Shown: positions 39,708-61,669 of the stretch, piece by piece
Position numbering within the stretch: position 1 is the stretch's first letter
How the letters are laid out: each line of letters begins with the position of its first letter
Assembly: GCF_964340395.1 (NCBI RefSeq)
Contig: NC_135555.1
Coordinates: 8,096,431-8,158,430 of the forward strand
Reading direction: 5' to 3'
From: Glandiceps talaboti
Taxonomy: Eukaryota > Hemichordata > Enteropneusta > Spengelidae
Length of the DNA stretch: 62,000 nucleotides
Notes under the pieces: generated by a model
What the model was told of the DNA's origin: nothing
Seen by the model: the letters and a program-made list of their open reading frames with translations, nothing else
The model's database searches: none
Translations under genes and position numbers: made by a program

Positions 39708-41490
39708 TGCATGCTTAAACGAGTTATTTTGTGTTATGCTTGGTCTCCTATGCCAAGACTGCAGTGACAAACTGGTTGCAACTTGGAAACTGGTGATCTC
39801 AGACACATTTTACATTTATACAGTGACGAAATGTCAAAATTATTGAGGGTGATATCTCCAGCTGTCTGGGGTAAAATTATGTAATATTGAAAATGATATC
39901 GAATGGAAAGCAAGGGATCCGGCGTTTGTTGTAGTTCTGTTCTGTTCTGTTCTTCTAGTGAACTATCTACCTTGATGTTTCTAGCATGATGGATGGTGGA
40001 GGTCTCAATGGAATATCTCACAGTATCGAGACACAAACAGCAAGAAGATCCATTAAAACTTTCCCAATACTCAAAATTCCTCATAAGCAATGATACGTTT
40101 CAAAGCAGAGTGTTCATGTATATGATGTTGGTCTAGGGCTTTGTAACTTGAGTAGGTAAAGACCAACCGTTTGAGATCGGGCCACAAGTGGGATTTTACA
40201 GTTGGATTGCGTTTTCCGTTGAATGTTTACACAACTAATGCGTAGTCACGCAACACAGTGTATGTGCATAAATCTCGCGCTTCAATGAATTTTACAATAT
40301 AATTCGCTATGTCGCATGCCACGAGAGTAAAGTGGCCACATTCACGGAATTTTGGAACGTCTGCCATGTGCATCAGTGCACACCAAACAAGTAACGCTGT
40401 GTTTAGACTGCTGTTAATTTGTTCTGTGGATATTGAGGAACGTTAGTTCTCGTTTGTGAGATGGATTCGAAGAGGGAGAGCACACAGCGGATACTATATC
40501 AGGGGGCATCAGTAGTTTAACTTTTACTTTACACCAGGGAGGGTCTAACTATTCGCTTGTGATCCAGATACCAGACGTGTATAATAATAACTGGCTATAT
40601 TCAGCATATTTCTTGGGGTGTTTATGTCTGGTCACAAATAATCTAGTCACCGCCTGTATCCTTATAAGTCCTGGAAAAAAAATGAAATCTTTAAAGTTTA
40701 CAACGTACAGTGTCGTTTTAATAATTAAACATCTTTAGCGGTTGGATAATTTTGACATACATACATAGTGTGGAACAACATTGAAACTGCGAGGGATACT
40801 AAGCTAAGCTTCATTAAACTCACGACAGCGGTACAAAGATTCAAATAAATCAAACCAAAATTTTACTAAAACATAAACTTGGGAGACATAAACAAATATC
40901 GTGACCTAAATCACTACAGCGTCAATGACATAATTCCACACTATTTTTCATGTATTAAAGTAATGTTCAATCTGTGTGTATGTCAAAGGAGAGAGCTAAA
41001 AATATACCCTCACGCCAGCGTCGTCATTCAGTATTCAGAACTATACGTGTTTACAATTATGACTTTAAGATACGGACCAGTGACTTTTTTCACATCTAAA
41101 TAACATCTAATAAAGTTTGTGAACTGAATGGAGTTCGACCACTTGCTAATCAACAGAATGCTTCAGTAGATCTAAGCAAACACAGCACGGTGAGTCATCA
41201 TTTGGAACGAATTACAAAACAGTTGGGAGACCTGTGTGTCAGCACCTAAAGAAAGAGGGGAGCGAGAGAGGGATAGACTAGAAAGTGGCGAGATATGAGA
41301 AAGACAGTTGAGAAGAGATTTTGACCACACCAGGTTCGTCAAAAAGCCCACAAAATATGCACCACTCCAAACTTAACAATCTTATTACCATCCCTACGTA
41401 CATAACTTAAATTTAAACCAAAGAACATGCACATTTAGTAGCCTGCTTGACTGCTAAAAGCGAGAGACGGTTCGAGAGGTTACTAACTTA

Positions 41491-41506
41491 CCGATAGGTG
41501 GCGCTA
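41491..41506 (+). promoter_or_regulatory. CTCF-like motif
   Basis: CCGATAGGTGGCGCTA matches the CTCF core form CCACCAGGTGGCGCTA at 13 of 16 positions. It is intergenic, on the plus strand. Confidence 0.25.
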
Positions 41507-42612
41507 TAATAATGACGACTGAAAAGCATAAATTTTCATGGGAAAACATAGTCATCGTCGTAAAGCACAATCTACTTCAGCAGAAATGTGTGACCAGGCT
41601 TGCGAGAATGATGGGAAATTGTTCGGATCCTAGATCTTGGAGGGGATGTCCATTCCAAGATCTATGTTCGGATGCAAGAAGGTTTGCAGCCATATTTCTG
41701 GGACGATTATCGTAGTGCTAAGATATATCGGTGTAAAGTACTAGTATTTGAAAATCTATTGTTGCGATAACAAAACGATTCCCGCTTCACATAAATTCTA
41801 CAACTCATGTGAAAATTCTGATGAATGAATAATAAATACACATTTTTACAAAGATTTAGAACGGCGTACATTCCACTGGGATGTATTTATCTGATAGATT
41901 GAACAAAATCGCTGAAGAAATCCATTCTGTTAGACACAGTGACGTCTCGGAGAGAGGGTGGAAAAGATGACGTAAGCAATAAGACTTGTTAGAAGTGAAA
42001 ACCAGTCGAATGAAGAATGACGTCTATGTAAATACTGTTCATACCATGTACAAGCCAAGTTATTGTTTTTGAACAGAAAACATGGGTTATATACCCTGTT
42101 TTTTTACGTCACACACTACTGTCGACGTCACTGGTTCCCCGGTGCTTGAAATATAACTCAGAATCGTCGTTATTTTTCCCGATTCTGCATGATTGTGTTC
42201 TCATCCAGTGTAACAGAGTCACAGATCCTGAGATGTAGGTATGTTTCGGTAACCTGGGTCTTATAACTTGTCGAGCTCATGGTGTGATATGTCTGCTTGA
42301 AGACTTTGGGTAGAAAAAGACGAGTGAATTGTCAGAAGAAGGAGGAGAAAAAAACCAAGAATGAGTTGGAATTAGAGATTGTCGGCATTACATTGAACAC
42401 AGGTTATGTATATGATGCGGATAGGAAACTGACTTGACAAATACGCGAAATCATGTTTGTTTGTGACGATATTTATTGAAAGAGATATTTTATTATTAAA
42501 CACTTTGAGTTGGTGAAATAAAATAAATAGTTACACTATGAACAAGTATAATATTTACAATCCACAAAGACAAACAAATTATACAATTATTATAATTATT
42601 TACAATCTACTG

Positions 42613-42676
42613 ACAAACAAACAAACAAACAAACAAACAAACAAACAAACAAACAAACAAACAAACAAACAAACAA
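42613..42676. repeat. (ACAA)n microsatellite
   Basis: About 64 bp of uninterrupted ACAA units. Confidence 0.95.
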
Positions 42677-43809
42677 TATTAAAATAAAAAAAAGAGTAGA
42701 AGATGACTGAAATCACTGTTTTAAAAATCATTATTACAGTAGTATCCTAACATGTAACGTCTGGAATTAAATTGATTTTATCAAAAATTGTAAAAAAAAT
42801 GTAAAAAACTATTTCAGAGAAAAAGCCGGCACCGAGATAATAAATAGTGTAAAAAAGGTATACATTTTTTGTTCATTTCCATAGAGATATTTGGCACTTT
42901 CTGATTGTAAATTCTTTTATGACTTACAATATCACTGTTTCCATGTTGTGCACGGTATCGTATTTCAAATCGATGAGTTGTCGACATGTCCATGCATCGA
43001 CAATATAGTCTATGAGTTCATAAGCTGTTAATGACGCCTGTAATGTGTGTTCCTGTCGGCACAACCTTCAAGTTCGTAAAGGCAAACTTCCAAATGTTTC
43101 CGGTGTTGAAAAGGGCCATCCATCCACACGATCGCTTACCGCAACTCAAGTTCTCTATTTAACACACATGGTTGTAGCCGCAAGACTTGTTCATGTACAA
43201 TACAATTGAAGTTTTGGTCGTTATCGATATGTCGTATATATATTAATATAATTATAACTGAGTTGGTTATATTTTTCAATGCTCATGCATGGGGGGAAAT
43301 AAAACTGTCACTTTTCATCAAAGATGTTGACATCAATTTTTACAAAGAGGAAATATGTCTATGAACCTAGTCTAAGTTGTACAATTTACCTTGGATTAAA
43401 AAAAACAACATTTTGTTGATCTATTTTGAGCGGGATATAATTTGAAAAAGGAGTGGGTTTTGAACGAGACATATTTATTCATAAATGCAAAGCAAATTCT
43501 CTCCTGCATACGAATTCATTGTTTGAACTACTATTTTTTCATTGTCGACAATGCTTTTAAAAAAATTTATTAGGCCTAATCATTGATCAGCAAGTGGCAC
43601 TCTGGCTCACAAAGTAGTTTAAAGCTGTTTTTTTCTCTAACAAAACTTCCAATTTGAGATCATTTTAAATCTACTATCTATCTAGATTGGGTATGACATA
43701 GTGAAAGAGTTATACTAGAACCTATCGAATTTATCATCCGATCCATTATGTACTAAACTTGAAGGAGGTCACGACGGCAAACGAAAGTAACTGCTATATT
43801 GCCTAATGA

Positions 43810-43824
43810 ACACTAGAGGGCGCC
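43810..43824 (+). promoter_or_regulatory. CTCF-like motif
   Basis: ACACTAGAGGGCGCC fits the CTCF core CCASYAGRKGGCRS at all but the first position. It lies between the convergent APCDD1 and minus-strand genes, on the plus strand. Binding is inference. Confidence 0.35.
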
Positions 43825-43874
43825 ATTAAGCTCTCGATTTTGCAATCATCTGATTAAAATGTGGTCATATCAAA

Positions 43875-43902
43875 CTCAGACCACTGTTTTTAGTGGTCTG
43901 AG
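43875..43902. repeat. Short perfect hairpin
   Basis: CTCAGACCACT and AGTGGTCTGAG are perfect 11-bp arms around GTTTTT. It resembles a small structured element; function is unknown. Confidence 0.6.
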
Positions 43903-44048
43903 TATCAAAGAGAAGGTTCCATGGAGTGTTCTGTAATACTGAGAATTTAATCGGGTTGCCATCTTCGGCACTATCACCTCAGACAACTAAAATAATGGTG
44001 GGCTGAGCAAACACGGACTATCACCATTGGCATGTCAACAACAATAAT

Positions 44049-44282
44049 TGTAATGTAATGTAATTTAATGCAATGTAATGTAATGTAATGTAATGTAATG
44101 TAATATGATGTAATGTAATGTAATGTAATGTAATGTAATGTAATGTAATGTAATGTAATGTAATATGATGTAATGTAATGTAATGTAATGTAATATGATG
44201 TAATGTAATGTAATATACTGTAATGTAATGTTATGTTATGTTATATTATATTATATTATATTATGTAATGTAATGCAATGTA
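44049..44282. repeat. (TGTAA)n pentanucleotide array with higher-order pattern
   Basis: About 230 bp of TGTAA units with recurrent variant ATGATGTAA interruptions (near 44104, 44164 and 44197) and a TTATA/TTATG tail. The first two interruptions are 60 bp apart, which suggests block duplication within the array. Confidence 0.95.
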
Positions 44283-44341
44283 GTCTAGCCGTCCTAAAAT
44301 ATGTAATTTGACGGAAATTGAAGTAGACATGAACATCACAA

Positions 44342-44429
44342 ACTAGTCAAAACGTAGTCTAGAGGCTTCGTGGTGTGAAGGAGATCTTCAGATTCAAAGT
44401 CATGGATAGCTACTAGACTAGTCAAAACG
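44342..44429. repeat. Short element flanked by 13-bp direct repeats
   Basis: ACTAGTCAAAACG occurs at 44342-44354 and 44417-44429. Between them, TCTTCAGATTCAAAG and CTAGACTAGT resemble the right arm of the foldback at 58340-58376 (about 30 of 40 aligned positions). This looks like a second, decayed member of a small repeat family. Confidence 0.45.
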
Positions 44430-44557
44430 CTATTGCAATGGCGCACATCTCTCCAAGGAGATATAACCGATCTCTCTAATTGAGCATTTTTTTAAAAATA
44501 TTTTCAATGCACATCTCCGTCTAAACAGTCACTTCCTACCTAAATATACTGACCTGA

Positions 44558-45061
44558 CTATGAGTATTTGTCAGCAACCTCGTGAGGTATTTGTATATCA
44601 TCGAGTGGTAATATAACATAGTTGTTACTACCCAATTCTTCGATGTCTATATTAGGACATATATACTCCTTAAGACCCATGCTACCATCCTCCTTACAAG
44701 TGTACCCGTCACCTGAGTACACCTCTAGTAGTCGTAACTCACAGTACAGGAACAACCTAGTCTGCCATGCTGTTTGTGGTTTGTCAAGTGTTGTAAACTT
44801 TTTGTACGTCATAAAAAGAGGACCGGCTGTGTCTTTTAGTGCCTCCATGAACTTGAACTCTGCCTTGCCCTCAAAATATTCGCAGTTGTGACATTTCATC
44901 TCATCCATGTGATTCAGGACAGCTTCTATCGCTAAAGGATAACACTTGCGAACAATTTCGGTGGCGCCACTCCAAGTTGCGGGTTCGATTGGCATTTTGC
45001 TTTTTATCGCTTTCTTTTGACGAAATAATAGTAACCAGAAATTTCTCTTCTGTTTGCATGC
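44558..45061 (-). CDS. Unknown gene, terminal exon
   Basis: The acceptor reads TTTGCATTTCAG on the minus strand, followed by 167 codons and a stop. It contains WSGATEIVRKCYPLAIEAV, KCHNCEYFEGKAEF, WQTRLFLYCELRLLE and ICPNIDIEELG. The open frame is the longest non-repetitive one in the right half apart from CK2 and has no low-complexity bias. Confidence 0.7.
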   Translation of the reverse strand, partial: ACKQKRNFWLLLFRQKKAIKSKMPIEPATWSGATEIVRKCYPLAIEAVLNHMDEMKCHNCEYFEGKAEFKFMEALKDTAGPLFMTYKKFTTLDKPQTAWQTRLFLYCELRLLEVYSGDGYTCKEDGSMGLKEYICPNIDIEELGSNNYVILPLDDIQIPHEVADKYS

Positions 45062-46779
45062 CTGAAATGCAAAGAAATACAATATCAAGGTGTTAACCTA
45101 AGAAAGAAACAATTGCTATTGTTAAGTTTCAAGTGGGTTCATTTCTTCAGGTTCTGTTGATTTCGTCACGGTCATGCCCACAGGCATTTGTTTCCCGAGT
45201 TATGGCTCAGAATATTTCTATCAGAATACAATGAAATGACGATAATATCGTTAATATTGACGTATTAAACCAACACTATATGAAAGGGGTAAAATTACAC
45301 ATGTTTTTGTGATCGCGCAGTTTCACTAAATGCGAATGTCTTCCTTCGCATTTAGTGAAACTGCGCGATCACAAAAACATGTGTAATTTTACCCCTTTCA
45401 TATAGTGTTGGTTTAATACGTCAATATTAACGATATTATCGTCATTTTATTGTATTCTGATAGAAATATTCTGAGCCATAACTCGGGAAACAAATGCCTG
45501 TGGTCATGCCCCGCATACATTAGTTTCAAAGTTACGCGTAATTCGAAACGAATCAGCACAAACTAATAGTCTGAAAGGGTCAGCCGTTGGTCCACTTATA
45601 TAACCACTCACTACCCCACTGAGAGAATCAGAATCAGAATTGTATAAGAAACGGAAGAAATGCCCGGCTTTTTTTTTTCTCCAGGGGAACTTTCAGGGGT
45701 AGTACATGACACACAAACTGTATCGAACCATCCCTGTATACCTCCATGGTTTGTCACACACAAAACCAGAACTGTGACCAAACAAAAACAAACAAAATAT
45801 GTCGGAGCCAACAGAAGCACTTGAAGAAGAGCCCGAGATTATGGATGTATACAGTGCCACCTTATACTGGGTCTGCATGGCAACTTGCTATGTAAATTAC
45901 ATGTTGTCGCATAGATCATGGATGTATCTCTCTAATACATCCATGCATAGATACAGACATAGAATACATCTAATTAGTCATTTTTATAATATCGTATTTT
46001 GATCTTTAAACAAATTACATATTCATCAACTCATGAAGACAGTTAAAATGAAGAAATAGATAGACCTTTGATAACTCATGAACGATAATAATTACACTAA
46101 CGAAAGTGGGTGTATATTCATTTTTATAATATCGTATTTTGATCTTTAAACTTGGAAGAAAATAACTTCACATGATACGACCCCCCACCACACACACACA
46201 CACACACAAGCAAGCAAGCAAAGCAAACAAGCAAAACAAACAAACAAACGAACAAACAAACAAACACACACACACACACAAACAAACAAACAAACAAACA
46301 AACAAACAAACATGTGCAATGGAGGTGTTCCTGATACCTGCCCTCTACCATGAATAGTTCCAATGATAAATGAATATCACTATTGGTAACCAATTATGCT
46401 AGTAACCGCCTTCGCCATATTAAAATTCAATCTGATAGTGTACAAAAGATTAAACTAATATTAACAGATTTGATCTTACCTTGAGGTATATATATTCCGA
46501 CTCGTAACCTAATTGTAGTAACAGTTCATATGGTTTCAATATCAACAATGCACTACACACGGTCTCTGGTCCGAATACAAACGCTGTCCTACGTAGGGAT
46601 AGTTTAGTTGGTATTGGTTTATCGGGCAGCGTATTACATACACGGCCATAAAGTGGTTCTGCTAACATGTCTTCCCATTTCACAGCATAGTTTATTGAGC
46701 TTCGATAATTCCTTAAAATATCCAGAGATCGTGTTTCTTTTATGTCCGATAACGTCACCTTCCGGGTTCCGACAGCCAT
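44558..46779 (-). CDS. Unrecognised 267-residue protein (2 exons)
   Basis: Exons 46480-46779 and 44558-45061 join in phase 0 (GT-AG) to give 267 residues. I do not recognise the family. The ATG context (AAGATGG) is favourable. The N-terminal 100 residues contain WEDMLAEPLYGRV, LRRTAFVFGPETV and the hydrophobic-acidic LKPYELLLQLGYESEYIY. The C-terminal part begins with a basic patch (KQKRNFWLLLFRQKKAIKSK), has a CHNC pair near residue 182, and ends with a conserved-looking acidic tail. No signal peptide or clear transmembrane helix is visible, so a cytosolic or nuclear protein is likely. A third exon inside the 1.4-kb intron cannot be excluded, but the phases join without one. Codon use and complexity look like a real gene, in contrast to the surrounding repeats. 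It is head-to-head with CK2 alpha and tail-to-tail with APCDD1. Confidence 0.7.
45178..45503. mobile_element. Foldback element: 159-bp inverted arms, 8-nt loop
   Basis: Arms 45178-45336 and 45345-45503 are reverse complements with about one mismatch, around TGTCTTCC. The outer ends read CAGGCATTTGTTTCCCGAG and its complement. A direct repeat GGTCATGCCC flanks the structure (45170-45179 and 45502-45511), overlapping the arm ends by 2 bp. This looks like a target-site duplication of about 10 bp. It encodes nothing, so it would be a non-autonomous foldback/MITE-type DNA transposon. It sits in the intron of the minus-strand gene. Near-identity of the arms implies recent insertion or arm homogenisation. 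Confidence 0.75.
45978..46151. repeat. 34-bp direct repeat, 140 bp apart
   Basis: The segment beginning TCATTTTTATAATATCGTAT occurs at 45978-46011 and again at 46118-46151 with no mismatch seen; the sequence between the copies is unrelated to either. It lies in the intron of the minus-strand gene. Confidence 0.8.
46189..46310. repeat. (CA)n/(CAAA)n microsatellite
   Basis: CA, CAAG and CAAA units with a central CA core. The open frames are repeat translations. Confidence 0.95.
46480..46779 (-). CDS. Unknown gene, exon 1
   Basis: 100 codons from ATG to AAG|GTAAGA. This is the first 300 nt of coding sequence; any 5' UTR lies at higher coordinates. The initiating AAGATGGC also resembles a YY1 site, which often overlaps start regions of broadly expressed animal genes. 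Confidence 0.7.
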
Positions 46780-48513
46780 CTTTACGTGTGGACAACAATC
46801 ACGAATACTCGCCTAGTAACAAAGCGCTAGCTATAGACCGGATTAAACCATTTAATCGTAGGGTATACCAAGATTAACGCACGATTGTAACCTTATTTTT
46901 CAACCAATTTGTACACATTATATTGTGAATAGCAAAGTAACAAGTTTAGAGTTTGTAAACTTACGTTGATATTTTTCCAGTAGGCTTTCATCGAGCCTGC
47001 TTCCTGTCTGGCTCTTTTAGGGTTGGCGTGTCGTTCTGAATGGAAATGTTAACTTACTTTAGTATGCAAGAGAACTTGAGATAGGGGAGCCCATTTTATA
47101 AATTTTGAAAGTAATTTTTATCGAAATTCCAACACATGAGCTACACCTGTATGTTTGTCATTTTTGGAGAAGTAAAATGGTGGAAATGCTGGAAGTTTCC
47201 TACAACCAGAAACTATTACCACCAGACACTTGTGGCCCGTGATATATATTTATGAATAAAGTGTAATATACTGAATGAAACACGAGATAAAGTTGGCATA
47301 TGTTTATTCGGTACTATAGGCCTTACATATTCGGGAAAAAACAATGGTTCATGGTCACAAAAGATTCTACACAAATATATTCCACACAGAATAGATGTGT
47401 TTTCTTCCAAAAGCTTTTTCATGGCAAAGAATGTACGTATATTTTCCAAGGTTTTGAACTTCGAGTGAAGGTGTTTATAGAAATTTCCAATCACTTGACA
47501 TGCAGGTGAGAAGTTAAATTCAGGTCCGACCTGCTGGTCTTTTGGGCACACACGTACAAAATAGTATCCATCCTATATATTTGTAATCAAAGGGGCACAT
47601 TCTTTGCTCGGGGTGGTATACCGAGTTCTCTAAATTTGCAGGAACATGAATGTAAAAACAAAATGTAATTGGTTGTACTTAATTATTGTATTCTGGGTTA
47701 ATTTATACTGCAATGCATCACAACACAGATTAGACAGGTAGGCTATCAATAACCAGAAATATTTGAATTTATATTTCTACCAGCTGATATTTTCAATCTG
47801 TAATTTCTTCAAATACGTATAAAACCCCACCTAATCGAAACTCTATAGTCACTCTGGTTTGGTAGTAACACCTTTATTTGAGAATTAGTTCAGAACAGCT
47901 AAAGACTAACATTGGGAATAAAGTACACTCGAAATTTATCGTATCATCTTGACTGAACATGCAAGTAGTCAAAACGTCTTGTGTCACCCTATGTTTCACG
48001 GGGGTGTCATCTTGCATTGCATTGAAAGGTCATCAAATCACTGTGTCACGTGGAGATAAGATAAAAGGAGATGTACAACATCAGGACACCATCTCCAGTC
48101 ATTTTTACACTATTGGATCGTATTGCCTATTTCACACGACTTGCTCATTACAATAAGAAATAGCGGTCACGTTGCTGTGTGTAGGCCAAACCTTTATTGT
48201 TGTCACTGCGATCTTTACTCAGGATGTCACCCCGACCCCGACCACTCCTCAATTATGGACAATAATTGTCCGTTGTAGACTAAATACTTTGAAGTGAAAA
48301 GTATTGTTGGAAGAGCTTTTGTGTGTAATATCCATGGGATTCCAAGTTCACAAGTTGTTGTTTTTCTTTTGCGACTAATGTTTACCTCCAGACCAAGACA
48401 AACCAAAACACGGGAAAACATTGAAAAAAGGGAAACTTTTTAAACCACATTTTGTAGTGTATGGGTATTGTAGAGTGTTGGTGTAAGCTATGGGCTCCAA
48501 CGTAGATACAACT

Positions 48514-48570
48514 TGATGACGACGACGACGACGACGACGACGACTTAGGAGGAGGAGGAGGAGGAGGAGC
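48514..48570. repeat. (GAC)n(GAG)n trinucleotide repeat
   Basis: About nine GAC units (read as ACG/GAC) are followed by about seven GGA units, upstream of the CK2 alpha promoter region. Confidence 0.9.
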
Positions 48571-48777
48571 GCAAGATGAGGGTAGTGGTGATGGAGGTGG
48601 AGATGATGGTGTTAGTAGTGATTATGGTGGCTGCAACGACATGTTAGTCGTGTCCGGATGATTGAAATAATAACGTACTATTAATTATGTTGCTTTTCCT
48701 TCAATTTCAGTCTGTGCCCCACTCTCCCGAAATAAAGTTTCTTTGTTGTCAACGACAACAGTATGTATGACCCGGCT

Positions 48778-48834
48778 CACGTGGCGCCCACCAAGCCTCG
48801 CTTTCGATCATCCAGCACGACGCCGCCATTTTGG
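48778..48834 (+). promoter_or_regulatory. CK2 alpha proximal promoter/5' UTR motifs (E-box, YY1)
   Basis: CACGTG at 48778-48783 is a canonical E-box. GCCGCCATTTTGG at 48822-48834 contains the full YY1 core in reverse orientation. About 300 bp downstream the start codon itself lies in AAAATGGCG, a second YY1-type core. Such pairs mark the promoters and 5' ends of housekeeping genes. Exact transcription start and any 5' UTR intron are not resolved. Confidence 0.4.
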
Positions 48835-49131
48835 TATTGACATTTTCAAAGAAAGAGGACAAATCATTACGTCGATATTGGAGCTTTGGAGAAAACGATC
48901 AGGAAGTCTCGGTCGTACAGACGCAGAGTGAGAAGTTAAGATTCCTGTTATGACGATTATCTACCTCTAATTCCTGAAATATTGTCCAAAAAAATGATTG
49001 TTGTCGGAGAGGTTTCCTTTTGACCACCGCCGGCTTTTGACGCAGCGTAGCACACAATCTGCTGCTCACCAAGGGTTCGTCAACTCAGAGGGCCAAGGAG
49101 AAGTGATTGATTCCGTAGTAGTTCCAACAAA

Positions 49132-59679
<10,548 letters not shown>

Positions 59680-60498
59680 ACAAAGTCTTTGTTATTCCCC
59701 CATGTAATAGTTTGCTATTTTCTTGAACAATTACTAAAGTGTAAATCAATAGAGTGTATAGGAACACTACCCCAAACCTCTATAGTAATGTCAAGTTACT
59801 AACATCACATATCGTAACTTAGGAAAAGTAGAAATCCCTTTTGTATATATTTTATTTAGATTTGTCGATGTAAAACCTGGTAACACAGCACCCAGAAGGC
59901 CTCTACACCTCAATGTGTTTTATTGTGGTTATTTACATAAATGCTGTTCCTAAATATTTGTCTGTAATCAGTTGAGTTGTAACACAACAGGATTTTACAG
60001 CTGACTTACAAAGAAAATATTGCGGAATGACACAATAGTTATACATGTGAAAGCCAAGTTTATGTTAAAATTGGATTGAAGACAATCTTGTACCTCTTAA
60101 ACATTGCAGCAGGTAGATTCTTTGCAATAGATTCAATGACATAGGTGTCAATCAAGACATCTTTTGAAGCAGAGATTTACAAGCAATTATAATGTATATT
60201 TTTTCGTAGAAATGTATTCAAGTCACACAGCTCAGTTTGGAAAATCAGACGTCAATGTTGATCGCAATATATTATAAATTATTGCTGTATCTCATTCATA
60301 CAGTGCATATCACTATTCAGAAACCATGTAAAATGGTATGTCATTATGCAGTGACAAGTCTGGTACACGTAGTTCTTCTATCGAAAGGATGTTATTTCCC
60401 AGAAAAGTTAAATTTTATCCAAATATGAACCCGTGGCAAAGATCATGTTTTTCAAAGGAAGCACCAACTGATAACAGTATCTACAATTTGTACAGTAC

Positions 60499-60651
60499 AT
60501 CAAGTGTGCATATTTAATTAGCTAAAAATATCAAGCATGCATATTTATTTTGCCAAAAATATCAAGTGCATATTTAAGTAACCAAAAATATCAAGTGTGC
60601 ATATCTAATTAACCTAAAATATAAAGTGTGCATATGTAATTAACCAAACAT
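60499..60651 (+). repeat. 31-bp minisatellite, five units
   Basis: Units start at 60499, 60530, 60561, 60590 and 60621 with consensus ATCAAGTGTGCATATxTAATT followed by AxCxAAAAAT. Length is 29-31 bp and each unit has several substitutions. It is probably inside the CK2 alpha 3' UTR. Confidence 0.8.
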
Positions 60652-61663
60652 ATATACTTTGCATGCTAGTTTTCTTTTGAAACAAAATGACAAGACAATT
60701 TTTAATCCAATTTTTTTAAGTTCTGAGTATAACAACTTGGCTTTGACAATGTATAATTTCTTAGATCTGAGTATGGTAATGTAGAACTTACAATCACAGT
60801 TTATTTTGTTTTATCTTACATGTGTTGTCATGTTTCTAGTAATGTACTAGTAGTATTTTAGTTTTCTTTCTTTTTCTTTTTGTTCCTGTACTAATTAATC
60901 GTATTGATGGTGCAATTGACTACCCAGAACTAGTGAAAAATGCCCAGCGCTAATATTGATTTAATCAGGAGAAGTAAGTGACGAGTAGTTCTGTAGCGAC
61001 ATAACAAGCTGAGCCATACATTTATGTAGCATTACATCAAACAGCTATAGCATTGTGTGATAATGTAAATATCTGCCAACCAGTGGACTGTAGAGTACAT
61101 AATGTGCTGTTCTTTATCTGTTACTATGGGTGTGTTTGGGTGCACTGCTCTTGAAATTGAAGACGTGACGAAAACAGCCCTTTGATTTCTCTGTACATTG
61201 TATAATGCTCTCACATGGTCTACTGAAATGCAGGAATCAGCTCATTATGAATTAGCATAAGTATATCTCTTGATATATATAATGTTAGGTATAAATTGGT
61301 GTGTGAGGTGACAGCTCATAATTCCTAAAATAAGATCAAGTCCAAAGCAAAATATTAGTCTCTTGTCAAGAACGAGTGTCTGTAATCTGTAAAAGCATGG
61401 CTGAACATATGCAAGATTCGTCAGCATTCCTAATGTTTGTTTTCATGTCAATAACAGAGTAATCAAACACACCCAGTATGTTAGCAACGGTGGATAAAGA
61501 GCACAACACAGTATGTAGTTTGCAGTCTAGATAAATACCAACTTTAAAACAAAGCACTCTCTTCTACTAACTATGCAAACTATTATGCACCATCAATAAT
61601 CTATAAAATATTGGAGTGAAAATACACAAAGAGAAATAATATTTTTGTCATATAAAATGTATA

Positions 61664-61669
61664 AATAAA
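61664..61669 (+). terminator. Candidate polyadenylation signal, CK2 alpha
   Basis: AATAAA in ATAAATAAAAGATA, about 2.0 kb after the stop codon. Its use is not demonstrable here. Confidence 0.3.

Larger units (their letters stand above)
32274..44557. other. Intergenic region between two convergent genes (12.3 kb)
   Basis: The left end should hold the APCDD1 3' UTR and the right end the 3' UTR of the minus-strand gene. I see no supportable coding gene between. Frames at 35300-35578 and 37743-38124 have no recognisable domain. The region is unusually dense in long microsatellites (33557-33842, 34055-34222, 38331-38584, 39440-39707, 42613-42676, 44049-44282) and also contains a palindrome array, a tRNA-like SINE head and CTCF-like motifs. 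Confidence 0.65.
46780..49131. promoter_or_regulatory. Head-to-head spacer between the unknown gene and CK2 alpha
   Basis: 2.35 kb separates the two start codons. It should contain both promoters and 5' UTRs. The part next to CK2 (48720-49130) is richer in CpG than its surroundings and carries E-box, YY1 and CRE-like sequences. The minus-strand frame at 47216-47551 (111 codons, Phe/Ile/Tyr-rich) has no domain I know and is not claimed as a gene. Confidence 0.5.

Noticed and set aside
43875-43902. Perfect 11-bp hairpin with T-rich loop as a transcription terminator
   Set aside because: Intrinsic terminators are bacterial. In this eukaryotic context it is just a small inverted repeat.
47216-47551. 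111-codon minus-strand frame upstream of the unknown gene
   Set aside because: Phe/Ile/Tyr-rich composition is typical of AT-rich noncoding DNA. I see no domain and no splice link to the gene at 46779.
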